DNA of 64,000 bases from Alphaproteobacteria bacterium (GTDB lineage Bacteria > Pseudomonadota > Alphaproteobacteria > ATCC43930 > CGMCC-115725): contig JASHOB010000158.1 of NCBI GenBank assembly GCA_030041335.1, forward strand, positions 50,010 to 114,009, in the 5' to 3' direction. Below, one piece after another: positions 9,251-18,244 of this stretch (position 1 is its first letter; each line of letters begins with the position of its first letter). Under the pieces are notes generated by a model. The model saw only the letters and a program-made list of their open reading frames with translations, searched no databases and was not told where the DNA came from. A program made the position numbers and the translations under genes.

Positions 9251-9784
9251 TCATTTTGCGCCTCGTTCCCTGTTGATCAGGCGGCGTTTGCGCTGCACAC
9301 CCCAGCGATAGCCTGAGATCGAACCATCGGACTTGACGACTCGGTGGCAGGGTACGGCGACCGCAACGCGGTTGGCTGCGCAAGCTGCACCGACTTCCTG
9401 GGCAGTCGCCGTTATCGGCAGGCTTTCTGCGATCGCGCTGTACGTCCGTGTCTTTCCGGGAGGAATCGTTTGAAGCGCTTTCCAAACGGACATCTCGAGC
9501 GACGTGCCGCGCAGATCGAGCTTCATGTCGGTCCCGAGGTGGGGCGCCTCGACCAGGGCCGCAGACTTGGCGATGGTCGGCGCCAAGCCTGTCTCGTCGA
9601 GAACGAATTCGGCGACCGGAAATGCATCCTTCAGGTCACACAACAGCCTCGTGCGATCATCGCCGATAAAGAGGGCGACGACGCCGTACGCGCTCTCGGC
9701 AACCACCATGGTTCCGAGAGCAGTATCGGCGTAACCGAAACGCAAGGTTTCAGGCATGGAAACATCTGATATGTGCTGGGTCAT
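9251..9784 (-). CDS. ogt: Methylated-DNA--protein-cysteine methyltransferase (Ogt/Ada C-terminal type)
   Basis: 177 aa. It contains the active-site motif PCHRVV with the acceptor cysteine near residue 145, the preceding helix block GAACAANRVAVA, and the C-terminal GYRWGVQRKRRLINRE that positions O6-alkylguanine. The enzyme irreversibly takes the alkyl group from O6-methylguanine in DNA. The N-terminal part (about 12-90) is the usual Ogt ribonuclease-like domain. There is no Ada-type zinc domain or AraC-like domain, so this is a stand-alone repair protein. An alternative start (METLR-like segment, Met10) would shorten it by nine residues. A 233-base spacer with no gene lies between its stop and the cyclase gene. 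Confidence 0.92.
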   Translation of the reverse strand: MTQHISDVSMPETLRFGYADTALGTMVVAESAYGVVALFIGDDRTRLLCDLKDAFPVAEFVLDETGLAPTIAKSAALVEAPHLGTDMKLDLRGTSLEMSVWKALQTIPPGKTRTYSAIAESLPITATAQEVGAACAANRVAVAVPCHRVVKSDGSISGYRWGVQRKRRLINRERGAK

Positions 9785-9875
9785 TGTCGGCCTCGTTTGT
9801 GTTCGGCCCCGAACATCGGCTTTTGCACCTGCAACGGCACTCCGGCACTTGCTTTCAAATCAATTCTTCTGGAAT

Positions 9876-9899
9876 CCGTCTCCCTTGGCGGGGAGACGG
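9876..9899. repeat. Perfect 9-bp stem-loop, REP-like extragenic palindrome
   Basis: CCGTCTCCC, a six-base loop TTGGCG, then GGGAGACGG. It lies 116 bases past the stop of the epoxide hydrolase gene on the minus strand, in the 230-base gap before ogt. No run of T follows on either strand, so it may be a factor-assisted terminator or an extragenic palindrome. A second short palindrome (CCCC-TCTAT-GGGG) lies near 10000. Confidence 0.45.
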
Positions 9900-10014
9900 T
9901 CTCGCGTTGTGGCATCAACTTCCACGCTCTCATTTGAACGAAGTTTGAATTGAGGAGCAATCGCCGGAGGGAGAGCGACCGGCACCCGTCCCCTCTATGG
10001 GGGGCGAGCAGCGA

Positions 10015-10983
10015 TCAGAGGCCGCGTAGGAAACCGAGTAGAAGTTCGTTCACCGCGCCGGGTTGTTGCTGCTGCACCCAGTGACCCGCATTGGCTACCA
10101 GGTGCGAGCCTTTGAGGTTTGGCACATTCGTGGGCTGCGCTGCCAGCGCCTCGGCCGTCATCTTCAGCACCAGGTCCCGCTCCCCCGCGATGAAGACGGT
10201 GGGTTGCAGCACCTTTGCGCCGTCCTGAAACGGGGTTAGTTCCCAGTTGCGGTCGATGTTGCGATACCAGTTGATGCCGCCGCGAAAGCCCGCCCGGGTG
10301 AATTCGCCGACATAGAAGTCAACGTCCTCCTCCGTCAACCATGGAGGTCGCTCATGGGGCACGCGCGCGCGGATGACATCGCCCAACCGCATGTCTTTCG
10401 GAAAAGCAACGATCGAGTGGGTGACTCTCTCGCCTGGCGCGAGACTGCCCTCGGCGAGTAGGCCAAGCAGAGTCCCGCGGACATCTTCCTCGAGTTCGCG
10501 CTCGGCCTTGTCCGGCTCCTGGAAATAATCCTGATAAAAATGGGTCTGCCGTGTGATCTGCGCGAAGCGCACGGCCGGGCGGACCGGTCCGCGGGGAATA
10601 AAGGGCACGCTTAGCAAGCCTAGAGCGCCGAACAAATCGGGACGCAGCAGCGCGGCCTGCTGGGCGACCATGGCACCCCAATCGTGGCCGACGATGACGG
10701 CCCGCTTCTCTCCGAGGGCGTTGACCAATCCGACGATGTCGCCGACCAGATCGAGGATGTTATAGGCGGCAATCGCTTCCGGTCTATCGCTCCGACCGTA
10801 CCCGCGCTGATCGGGTGCGACGACTCGATATCCGGCAGCGACCAACGCAGGAATTTGATGGCGCCAGGAATACCAGCTCTCCGGCCACCCGTGGCACAGC
10901 ACGATCAGCGGCCCGCTGCCCCCCTCGACATAGTGAAGGCTGATCCCGTTGGTGCGGACAAAGCCGTGTTTCAGATCGCTCAT
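10015..10983 (-). CDS. Alpha/beta-fold epoxide hydrolase
   Basis: 322 aa. It has the oxyanion-hole motif HGWPES (31-36), the nucleophile Asp101 in GHDWGA, and a C-terminal catalytic His near 301 in NAGHWVQQ. A cap domain with FYQDYFQEP supplies the tyrosine typical of epoxide hydrolases. The Asp nucleophile followed by Trp, together with HGWPES, is the soluble epoxide hydrolase signature and separates it from esterases with Ser. The enzyme opens epoxides to vicinal diols in the cytoplasm. It lies 10 bases downstream of the FAD oxidoreductase gene on the same strand. That pair could epoxidise or oxidise a substrate and then hydrolyse it, which is inference. Confidence 0.9.
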   Translation of the reverse strand: MSDLKHGFVRTNGISLHYVEGGSGPLIVLCHGWPESWYSWRHQIPALVAAGYRVVAPDQRGYGRSDRPEAIAAYNILDLVGDIVGLVNALGEKRAVIVGHDWGAMVAQQAALLRPDLFGALGLLSVPFIPRGPVRPAVRFAQITRQTHFYQDYFQEPDKAERELEEDVRGTLLGLLAEGSLAPGERVTHSIVAFPKDMRLGDVIRARVPHERPPWLTEEDVDFYVGEFTRAGFRGGINWYRNIDRNWELTPFQDGAKVLQPTVFIAGERDLVLKMTAEALAAQPTNVPNLKGSHLVANAGHWVQQQQPGAVNELLLGFLRGL

Positions 10984-10993
10984 CGTGCCTCGA

Positions 10994-12349
10994 TCAGTTC
11001 GCCGCCGGGGCGGCCATTTCCGCCATCACTGCGCGAACGCGTTCCTGCAGGGCCGGTTCGCGATAAACGCGACGCGGCTTGATTAAGTGCGTGACTTCAA
11101 GGACCAGCGCATGGACGTCGGCATCTCGCGCAGCCAACGCCATGAGCGCCGCGCCAAATCTCATTTGGCGTTCGAAATCGGGCGGGCGTTCGCCCTGTGT
11201 TTGGGGATACGCAAGGTCGAGCCCCGCGGTCGCCCATGGCGCATCAAGCATCGCGGGCAGTTCGCTGAAATAGGGGACAGCAAGACCCGTCAAATCTCCC
11301 TGGGCGCGTTCAAGCAACCGCCGCAGCAGAACTGCCTCTTGCGCGGCAACGCTCATGCCTTGCCCGAACACAGGGTTGAAACGGCATTCCGCGTCGCCGA
11401 GCGGCAACAAGCCACCGGGAAAATCGGCGACGTTCTCGAAATGCCGCCAACTGCTACCCGGAAAGCGAAAACGCGAAAACGGTGTAACTCGCCGGGCGCT
11501 TATAAGCGCATTGGCCACCGTCGGCACACGCAAGTCTCGCGCGAAGGCAAGGAAGCCGACGTCGTCGTTCGGCGGGCGATCGTCGTGGCCTGCGAATATG
11601 GTCACGGTCCAGCGGCTATGCTCGATCGGCAACAAGAGCGAGCCGCGGCTGGTGTCGGGCGCTTTCGGCAAAAGATAGACGCCCTTCCAGTCATCAGGCG
11701 CATCCCGTGGAACCGCAAAGTGCGCCGTCACATAGTTCATGCTCATGCCAATGACGGTTTCGAGGGGAGCAGGACGTCCGGTCGCGTTGAGGAAATCAAG
11801 CGTCGGAACGCCGCGCCCCGACGCATCGATGACCAAATCGGCGGTCAGGGTGCCGGTATCACCGCCGGTCGCGGAATAGCGAACGCCCCGAACCGCGCGG
11901 CCGTCCGCCGTCGGCACCAGTTCCTCGGCACGGCAGTCGTCGCGCAATTCGACATTGCCGAGCATTTCAACCCGCTTACGCACGCTGAATTCAATCGCGG
12001 GCCGCGATAAACAGTAAAATGGGATGCCGAGGGTGCGCGCCGGAAATGGATCGAAGCCCGGGCGTTCCACGCGCACATCGCGCGCGGCGTCGATTGTCAC
12101 GGCGCCGGCTTCGAGGAAATCGTCGTCGATACCGGGGAACAGCGTCTGTAGCGCCCGCAGTCCCCCGACCAACAGGCCGTGCGTATGTGCGCCTTGCGGC
12201 ACGCCGGAGCGGGGAACGCCCTCCGACGGGAGCTTGTCGCGGTCGAGTACAATCACACGACCGAAAAAATCGCTGAGCGCGCCAGCAGCGGCCAAACCGC
12301 CCATGCCCGCGCCGATTACGACTGCGACCTGGTTAGCGATATTGGCCAT
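10994..12349 (-). CDS. FAD-dependent oxidoreductase / epoxidase-like monooxygenase
   Basis: 451 aa. The N-terminal dinucleotide fold has VVIGAGMGGLAAAGAL (about 11-26), and a central LVIDASGRGVPTLDFL block corresponds to the conserved DG/GD region of group A flavoproteins. The motif GLLPLGDAECRFNPVFGQGM near residue 320 is the FAD ribityl-binding GD motif. It resembles geranylgeranyl-reductase and polyketide-hydroxylase type flavoproteins. A purine-rich AGGATGG precedes the ATG. It is the first gene of a two-gene operon with the epoxide hydrolase. No substrate can be assigned. Confidence 0.85.
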   Translation of the reverse strand: MANIANQVAVVIGAGMGGLAAAGALSDFFGRVIVLDRDKLPSEGVPRSGVPQGAHTHGLLVGGLRALQTLFPGIDDDFLEAGAVTIDAARDVRVERPGFDPFPARTLGIPFYCLSRPAIEFSVRKRVEMLGNVELRDDCRAEELVPTADGRAVRGVRYSATGGDTGTLTADLVIDASGRGVPTLDFLNATGRPAPLETVIGMSMNYVTAHFAVPRDAPDDWKGVYLLPKAPDTSRGSLLLPIEHSRWTVTIFAGHDDRPPNDDVGFLAFARDLRVPTVANALISARRVTPFSRFRFPGSSWRHFENVADFPGGLLPLGDAECRFNPVFGQGMSVAAQEAVLLRRLLERAQGDLTGLAVPYFSELPAMLDAPWATAGLDLAYPQTQGERPPDFERQMRFGAALMALAARDADVHALVLEVTHLIKPRRVYREPALQERVRAVMAEMAAPAAN

Positions 12350-12722
12350 GGCCCATCCTAATTCGTTGAGGTCGCAACGAACTACCGAGGCAGCTGCCTG
12401 CGCCTACGAAATACGAACGACGATGCGATACTGCCCCCAATGAATTCACCATGCTTTATAGCCAAAACCTGTCCCTTGTGTCACCGGTATCTGGAAAATG
12501 TTAGATCGTGGTCGCTGTTGTCGCGAGAATGGCAGCGCGGCAGGCGCGGTGCACGTGTATAACGAGGTCGCTCGTTCACTGGTTACGGCAACGGATGAGC
12601 GAGGCTCGGGGAGCGGGCAATCGGGCGTTGATCGGGGGCTCGGACGCTTGCGGTGGTCGCGTTTGAAAAGCTGTGGCGCCCAATTTGACCTGGACAGCGG
12701 ACTGGAGTGAGCAGGAGGAGGC
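12350..12722. other. Divergent intergenic region, no gene seen
   Basis: This 373-base stretch separates the divergent FAD oxidoreductase and GH13 genes. No frame in it looks like a protein. It must hold both promoters, but no convincing -35/-10 pair was found. It ends in a strong AGGAGGAG ribosome binding site at 12713-12720, which supports the GTG start at 12723. Confidence 0.4.
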
Positions 12723-14690
12723 GTGCTCTCGCAACAAAATATTTTGGCAGCCACGCCCGGTGGTGCGACCCTCGTCGAGGGCGGAGCCACCTTCCGAGTC
12801 TGGGCCCCTCGCGCAACCGCGGTGTATCTGAACGGTAGCTTCGGAGGGGCGGTCTATGATCAACAGACGGAAGACCGTCTCCTGAGCAAGGATGTCGCCG
12901 GCTACTGGACCGGCTTCCAGGTGGGGGCGCAAGACGGCGATCAGTATCGGTTCTGGGTCGCCGGCGCGGGATCGAGCGGCTACAAGCGCGACCCCTACGC
13001 CCGCGAGCTGGCCGCGGCCGGGTTCCCCAATTGCTTCAGCATCCTGCGGGCGTCGAGTGCGTATCCCTGGCATGACTCCGGCTTCCGCACACCCGATTTT
13101 TCGGACACCGTAATCTATCAGGCGCATATCGGCACCTATGCGATCAGCACACCGGGGGTCGCTTCCAACTTTCTCGACGTTGCCAGCAAAATTCCCTATC
13201 TCGCGGCGCTCGGTGTCAATGTGCTGCAGCCGCTGCCGGTCGACGAGCAGGAGACCAATCCGTCAATGGGTTATGGCGGGGCCGACTTGTTCTCACCGGA
13301 CTTTCCCTACGTCGCCGGACCGGCCACCCTGCCAAACTATCTGGCGGTCATAAACGGCCTGCTCGCCGCCAAGCAGCTCGAACCGCTTAAGCTCGACCAT
13401 ATCCAATCCGGGCCGTCCCAACTCAAGGCGCTTATCGATCTCTGTCACGTTTACGGCATCGCCGTCGCATTCGACGTGGTCTACAACCATGCCGGCGGAT
13501 TCAGCGTGAACGGTCAGCTCGACGACAATTGCCTTTACTACTTTGACCGGGTGACCGACGCCGGGAACAACAACGATAGTCTTTACTTCACTGACCAGGA
13601 CCGCGGCACGGGTGGGCTTGCGTTCGCCATGTGGAACGAAGATGTCTGCAAGCTGCTGATGGACAATGCCGCGCATTACCTCAGCGAATTTCACGCGGAC
13701 GGATTCCGCTATGACGAGGTCAGTATTCTCCTCTCCACCAACCAGGCGAACGGTTGGCAGTTCTGCCGCGACCTGACCACGGCCCTGCGCACGCTGCAAC
13801 CGCGTGTCCTGCAGAACGCGGAGTTCTGGCCCGGCGAATTTCCCGATATCCCGTCGACCGTCCAGCCGGTAATTTCGCCTGCGTCCGTCGGCGGGGCCGG
13901 CTTCGACGTCGTGCAGCACGACGCTCTGCGGTCGGCGTTGCGAAACGCCGTCGCCACCGCATCGGGTGGCGCCCAAGCAGCGGTTTCCGTCTCGGCTGTT
14001 GCCGCCGCGCTTTATCCCTCGGGTCTCGACTATGCCTGGCGGGCCGTTACCTGCGTGGAAAATCACGATCTGGTCAAGGCGGGCCGCAGCCCGCGGATTG
14101 CTGCGCTGGCCGACGGTTCCAATCACCGCTCCTGGTACGCGCGCAGCCGTAGCCGTTTCGCAACCGCCCTCCTGCTCACCGCGCCCGGCATCCCCCAACT
14201 TTTCATGGGCCAAGAGTTTCTCGAGGATAAGCCCTGGGACACCGACGCAAACGGTCCTGATCTTTTATGGTGGGCGGGATTGAATAGCGGCATCGACAGG
14301 GCGATGGTGGATCACTTGCGCTTCACCCAGGATGCAATTCGTCTCCGGTTGGCGCAGCCCGCCCTGCGCGGCGACAATGTGCATCCTTATTATGTGTCGG
14401 ACGGCGACCGCGTCCTCGCCTTTCACCGGTGGCTTGAGGGAGCGGGCCAGGATGTGATTGTGGTCGGGACCCTCGCAGAAGCCACTTGGTGGAATTATCA
14501 ACTGGGCTTTCCTTCGGCCGGCTTGTGGCGGGAGGTGTTCAATAGCGACGTCTATGACAACTGGGTCAACCCATGGGTCGCAGGGAATGGGGCGGGCGTC
14601 GAGGCCAACGGCGGACCGATGCATGGCTTTGTCGCCTCCGCCTCGGTGGTTATTCCCGCAAACGGCGTCGTGGTTTTCGCGAAAGACTGA
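12723..14690 (+). CDS. GH13 alpha-amylase family enzyme (branching enzyme / trehalohydrolase-like)
   Basis: 655 aa. An N-terminal CBM48-like beta domain (FRVWAPRATAVYLNGSF, about 20-95) precedes a GH13 barrel. Region I is VVYNHAGG, region II is DGFRYDEVS with the nucleophile Asp near 330, region III is NAEFWPGE with the acid Glu near 366, and region IV is VENHDLV near 446. All four catalytic regions are kept. The CBM48 plus GH13 order matches glycogen branching enzymes and maltooligosyltrehalose trehalohydrolases. No glycogen or trehalose genes lie nearby, so the product is undecided. GTG start with AGGAGGAG upstream; no signal peptide, so cytoplasmic. Confidence 0.88.
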   Translation: MLSQQNILAATPGGATLVEGGATFRVWAPRATAVYLNGSFGGAVYDQQTEDRLLSKDVAGYWTGFQVGAQDGDQYRFWVAGAGSSGYKRDPYARELAAAGFPNCFSILRASSAYPWHDSGFRTPDFSDTVIYQAHIGTYAISTPGVASNFLDVASKIPYLAALGVNVLQPLPVDEQETNPSMGYGGADLFSPDFPYVAGPATLPNYLAVINGLLAAKQLEPLKLDHIQSGPSQLKALIDLCHVYGIAVAFDVVYNHAGGFSVNGQLDDNCLYYFDRVTDAGNNNDSLYFTDQDRGTGGLAFAMWNEDVCKLLMDNAAHYLSEFHADGFRYDEVSILLSTNQANGWQFCRDLTTALRTLQPRVLQNAEFWPGEFPDIPSTVQPVISPASVGGAGFDVVQHDALRSALRNAVATASGGAQAAVSVSAVAAALYPSGLDYAWRAVTCVENHDLVKAGRSPRIAALADGSNHRSWYARSRSRFATALLLTAPGIPQLFMGQEFLEDKPWDTDANGPDLLWWAGLNSGIDRAMVDHLRFTQDAIRLRLAQPALRGDNVHPYYVSDGDRVLAFHRWLEGAGQDVIVVGTLAEATWWNYQLGFPSAGLWREVFNSDVYDNWVNPWVAGNGAGVEANGGPMHGFVASASVVIPANGVVVFAKD

Positions 14691-15069
14691 CCGTGGCGCT
14701 CATGGCCCGATGTTGCGGCAGTGACTACAGGTGTTGAGCCGTCGCGCAGGCGGGCATGTCTGGGCGTGATGCAGGCGAGCATATCCAGCAGCGACTAGGA
14801 CGCGCTATGGCGCCCGACACGCTGACGCGAGCCGCCATCGCGCGTCTCTATCGCTCGTATAAGATGCCGAGAATGCCGATCGGTGCGACCTCGCCGAGCA
14901 GGCCTCGGCTGAACCTCCGCCGGACTTCGCAAATTGTGGCATCCCTCCGAAAATGGTTCACTCTTGCTTGGTGGAATTTCGCTGGTTAATGAGGCTGCCT
15001 TGGCCCAATCGCTGCCGCTGGCGTGAATGGTAGCCTCAAGGGGCATTAGACACGAGGGCATACGTTCGC
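14691..15069. other. Intergenic region, no gene seen
   Basis: 379 bases between two genes on the same strand. No convincing coding frame. A GCCGAG-CAGGC-CTCGGC hairpin lies at 14893-14909 without a T tract and could be a weak terminator of the GH13 transcript. The promoter of the MetE-C-like gene should lie between it and 15070. Confidence 0.35.
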
Positions 15070-16251
15070 ATGAAGCACAGTGAAGACAGAATCCTGACGA
15101 CGCATACCGGCAGTCTGCCGCGACCGGCAGACTTGATGGATTTGCTCAATGCCAACGAAGCTGGGGAATCCCCCGACAAGCTGCAGTTCGAGAGCCGCAT
15201 CAAACGAGCGATCGCCGACATTGTTCGTCGGCAGACGGCTACCGGCATCGGCATTGTGAGTGACGGCGAGCACAGCAAGGTCAGTTGGATGGCCTATGCC
15301 CGAGCGCGCCTGAGTGGCCTCGAGGAGATCGAGAGCCCGGTGCGATATCGCGGTGCCACGCGCGACTCACTGGCCTTCCCGAATACCTACGAAGACATGA
15401 AACTCATGCTTGGGGCCCGTTCGCCGACCATCGTGCCGAAGCGCAAGGTGCGGCCACAGGCATTTGTCTGTTCGGGCCCGTTGACGTATATCGGCCAGGA
15501 AGAGGTTCAGCGCGACATCGCTAATTTGAAGGCGGCGCTCCAGGGCATCGCCGTGGAAGACGCCTTTATGACCGCAGTCTCGCCGTCGAACCTCGAACTT
15601 TATTACGAAAATCGATACTACCGGACGGACGAGGAATATCTCGCGGCGTTGGCCGATGCTATGCATGTCGAATATAAGGCGATCGTTGACGCGGGGTTTG
15701 TCCTTCAAATCGACGATCCGCGGATGGCTACGCATTACAACCGCGCCGTCGACGCCTCGATCGAAGATTGCCGCAAATTTATCGCGCCGCGGGTCGAAGC
15801 GGTAAATCAAGCGCTACGCGGCATACCCGAGGACCGCGTCCGCTTTCATACCTGTTACAGTGTCAATATTGCGCCGCGCGCCCATGATTTCGAATTGAAG
15901 CATTTTGTCGATCTTATGCTGCGCATCCGAGCGGGCGCCTATGTGATCGAAGCCGCCAACCCGCGCCACGAACATGAATGGCGGATTTGGCAGGAGACGT
16001 CCTTGCCGGATGGCAAAATCCTGATTCCCGGCGTGGTCTCACATTGCATCCATCTGGTTGAACATCCCGAATTGGTAGCGCAGCGTATCGAACGTTTCGC
16101 GAGTGTCGTCGGGCGCGAACGGGTCGTCGCCGGAACCGATTGCGGTTTTGGCACCTCAGGCGCCGGGGACGAAGTGCATCCGGAGGTGGCCTGGGCCAAG
16201 CTCGCCGCCCTCGTCGACGGTGCCCGGATCGCCAGCCGCCGACTATGGTAG
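15070..16251 (+). CDS. MetE C-terminal-domain-like protein (cobalamin-independent methionine synthase II family), copy 1
   Basis: 393 aa, about half the length of true MetE, with no N-terminal domain. It begins with RILTTHTGSLPRP and ends with EHPELVAQRIERF...VAGTDCGFGTSGAG. The zinc-thiolate triad of this fold is visible as His260-x-Cys262 and Cys358. Stand-alone members include epoxyalkane:coenzyme M transferase and uncharacterised thiol alkyltransferases. The lone gene is transcribed toward copy 2 on the opposite strand, with five bases between their stops. Known: the fold activates a thiol on zinc for attack on a methyl or alkyl group. Inferred: it is not a methionine synthase. The substrate is unknown. 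Confidence 0.85.
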   Translation: MKHSEDRILTTHTGSLPRPADLMDLLNANEAGESPDKLQFESRIKRAIADIVRRQTATGIGIVSDGEHSKVSWMAYARARLSGLEEIESPVRYRGATRDSLAFPNTYEDMKLMLGARSPTIVPKRKVRPQAFVCSGPLTYIGQEEVQRDIANLKAALQGIAVEDAFMTAVSPSNLELYYENRYYRTDEEYLAALADAMHVEYKAIVDAGFVLQIDDPRMATHYNRAVDASIEDCRKFIAPRVEAVNQALRGIPEDRVRFHTCYSVNIAPRAHDFELKHFVDLMLRIRAGAYVIEAANPRHEHEWRIWQETSLPDGKILIPGVVSHCIHLVEHPELVAQRIERFASVVGRERVVAGTDCGFGTSGAGDEVHPEVAWAKLAALVDGARIASRRLW

Positions 16252-16256
16252 TGCGA

Positions 16257-17417
16257 TCAGGCCGAGGGCCACAGACGATCGCTTGCCAGTGCCGCGCCTT
16301 CGACCAGCGCCCGCAGTTTCAGGAACGCGATGCCGGGGTCCACTTTTCCGTAACCGGCCGAGGTCCCGAAGCCGCAGTCAGTGGTGGCGATGACGCGTTC
16401 GCGGCCAACGGCAGCGGCGAAGCGGTCGATCCGCTGGGCGACAAGTTCCGGATGCTCGACATAGTTGGTCGAAGTGTCGATAACGCCAGGCATCAGCACT
16501 CTCTGATCCGGCAATGGAATCTCCTGCCAAATCCGCCACTCATGTTCGTGCCTGGGGTTTGCGGCTTCGAGCGAGAAAAACCGGGCCTCGACGCCGAGAA
16601 TGATATTGACGATCTTGCGCAAATCGATGTCGTGGTCGTGTGGCCCCTCGTAATTTCCCCAGCACACATGGATGCGGACCATCTCCGGCGGAATTTTACC
16701 GAGGGCATGGTTGAGCGCGTCGACATGCAAATGCGCGCGCCGTAGAAATTCGGGCTCCGTTAGATCCTGAAACGCGGTGTGCCGCGACATCGCCAAATCG
16801 GGACAGTCGATCTGCACGAGGAAGCCCGCGGCGACGATGGCTTCGTACTCTTCGCGCATCGCCGCGGCGATTGCGGCGATATAGGCATCGTGGCTTTGGT
16901 AGAATCGGTTTGGCAGGAAGCTGGCGATGACGCCCGGCGAGGCAGCGTTGAGGAAGGCGCCGACAGGTCTCGCAACGTCGACGGCCGCCCGCAGATGGGC
17001 AAGATCTTTCTGCAGCGCCCCAGGGTCGTGTAGCGCGATCGGCGCGACGCAGGCCACCCGTTTGAAGCGTCGGGTTCCGGTCAGCAGCGCGATGCGCCGC
17101 TGAAATTCGGGGAACGGTTTTAGATCGAGGTGGGGCTTCGACGGTTCGCTTTGCGAGGCATCGGCAAAACCGGTGAGCCGGTTCCGGACATAGGTGGCGT
17201 AGCTGATCTTGCTGGCCTCGCCGTCGCTGACGATATCAATTCCCGTCTCGACTTGCCGCTTCACCGACGCCACTACGAACTCCGCCACCTCGCGATCAAA
17301 TGCGGCGACATCGTAGGGAACGTCGTTCTCACGCTGCTCGAGGAAGGTCACAAGCGCTTCCGAACGAGGTAGGCTGCCGACATGCGAGGTCAGGATCCGG
17401 CTCTGCGACGTGGTCAT
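16257..17417 (-). CDS. MetE C-terminal-domain-like protein, copy 2, coupled to an ABC importer
   Basis: 386 aa from ATG 17417. It opens with SRILTSHVGSLPRSEAL and carries the zinc triad His250-x-Cys252 (IHVCWGNYEGPHDHD) and Cys348 (DCGFGT). A longer frame extends upstream into the ATPase gene, but its sequence is Arg/His-rich and unlike the family. ATG 17417 aligns with the other copies and overlaps the ATPase stop in ATGA. It is therefore the last gene of a five-gene importer operon, which strongly suggests action on the imported compound. Activity beyond zinc-dependent methyl or alkyl transfer cannot be given. Confidence 0.86.
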   Translation of the reverse strand: MTTSQSRILTSHVGSLPRSEALVTFLEQRENDVPYDVAAFDREVAEFVVASVKRQVETGIDIVSDGEASKISYATYVRNRLTGFADASQSEPSKPHLDLKPFPEFQRRIALLTGTRRFKRVACVAPIALHDPGALQKDLAHLRAAVDVARPVGAFLNAASPGVIASFLPNRFYQSHDAYIAAIAAAMREEYEAIVAAGFLVQIDCPDLAMSRHTAFQDLTEPEFLRRAHLHVDALNHALGKIPPEMVRIHVCWGNYEGPHDHDIDLRKIVNIILGVEARFFSLEAANPRHEHEWRIWQEIPLPDQRVLMPGVIDTSTNYVEHPELVAQRIDRFAAAVGRERVIATTDCGFGTSAGYGKVDPGIAFLKLRALVEGAALASDRLWPSA

Positions 17418-18244
17418 CTGGGTTCGTCCAACATTGCGGCGCCGCCGATGTTTCCGAGGGACTTGAGCGACTCTTCGCGCAGGCTCCCCCAGAGGCGCGC
17501 GGTAATCCCACCAAACCGTTCGTCCGCGATGATGCGGCTGTCGCGAGAGCGCGGCCAGCGGGTGACAACGAAGTCGATGAAGCGACCGGGCCGTGCCGAC
17601 ATCACGGCGACGCGGTCGGACAACATGGCGGCCTCTTCGAGCGAGTGGGTGATGAGGATCACTGTCGCGCCGATTTCTCGCCACACGCGCAAAAGCTCGT
17701 CGCCCATGACCAGGCGCGTTTGCTGATCGAGTGCGCCGAACGGTTCATCGAGAAGGAGCAGCCGCGGCTTCAGAACGAACGTTCGCGCGATGCAGACGCG
17801 CTGGCGCATGCCGCCGGAGAGCTGCGCCGGGTAGGCAGAGGCGAATTCGGTCAACCCCATGAAGGACAGCGCATACGAGACCCGGCGCCGGATCTCGGCG
17901 GCGTCGACCCCTTTGCGGCGCAGGCCGAACGCGACATTGTCCCAGACATTAAGCCAGAAGAAGCTCGCATCCTGTTGGAACACCGCGCCCACGCCTTCCG
18001 GCACGCCTCCCGCCAGAGGCTTGCCGTCGAAATCGGCTTCGCCCGTCGTCGGCGACGACAAGCCGGCGATGATGTCGAGCAATGTTGACTTGCCGCATCC
18101 CGACGGACCGACGACGGAGAAGAATTCGCCGCCGGCGATGTCAATGTCGACGGGTCCCAAGGCCTCCACGGCGCCATGTCCGTTGCCCGCGGCAAAGACC
18201 TTGGTCACGCCGCGTAGCGCGATTTTGCCGCTGTTAGCGCTCAT
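17414..18244 (-). CDS. ABC transporter ATP-binding protein (SsuB/TauB/NitD type)
   Basis: 276 aa. Walker A GPSGCGKST, Q-loop VFQQDASFFWLNVWDNV, signature LSGGMRQRV, Walker B RLLLLDEPFGALD and the H-loop ITHSLEEA are all present. The layout matches ATPases of sulfonate, taurine and nitrate-type importers. ATG 18244 is preferred over an in-frame start seven codons earlier because its product matches the usual family N-terminus. It overlaps the permease stop by 11 bases and the MetE-C-like gene by four. A C-terminal extension past the ATPase core (about 240-276) holds a segment similar to that seen in other members. Confidence 0.92.
   Translation of the reverse strand: MSANSGKIALRGVTKVFAAGNGHGAVEALGPVDIDIAGGEFFSVVGPSGCGKSTLLDIIAGLSSPTTGEADFDGKPLAGGVPEGVGAVFQQDASFFWLNVWDNVAFGLRRKGVDAAEIRRRVSYALSFMGLTEFASAYPAQLSGGMRQRVCIARTFVLKPRLLLLDEPFGALDQQTRLVMGDELLRVWREIGATVILITHSLEEAAMLSDRVAVMSARPGRFIDFVVTRWPRSRDSRIIADERFGGITARLWGSLREESLKSLGNIGGAAMLDEPR

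Noticed and set aside
12446..13127. Minus-strand frames at the start of the GH13 gene
   Set aside because: They overlap the CBM48 part of a clear GH13 gene and have no family features.
17418..17684. An 89-residue N-terminal extension of the MetE-like copy 2 frame
   Set aside because: It lies inside the ATPase gene, is rich in Arg and His and matches no family; ATG 17417 aligns with the other copies.
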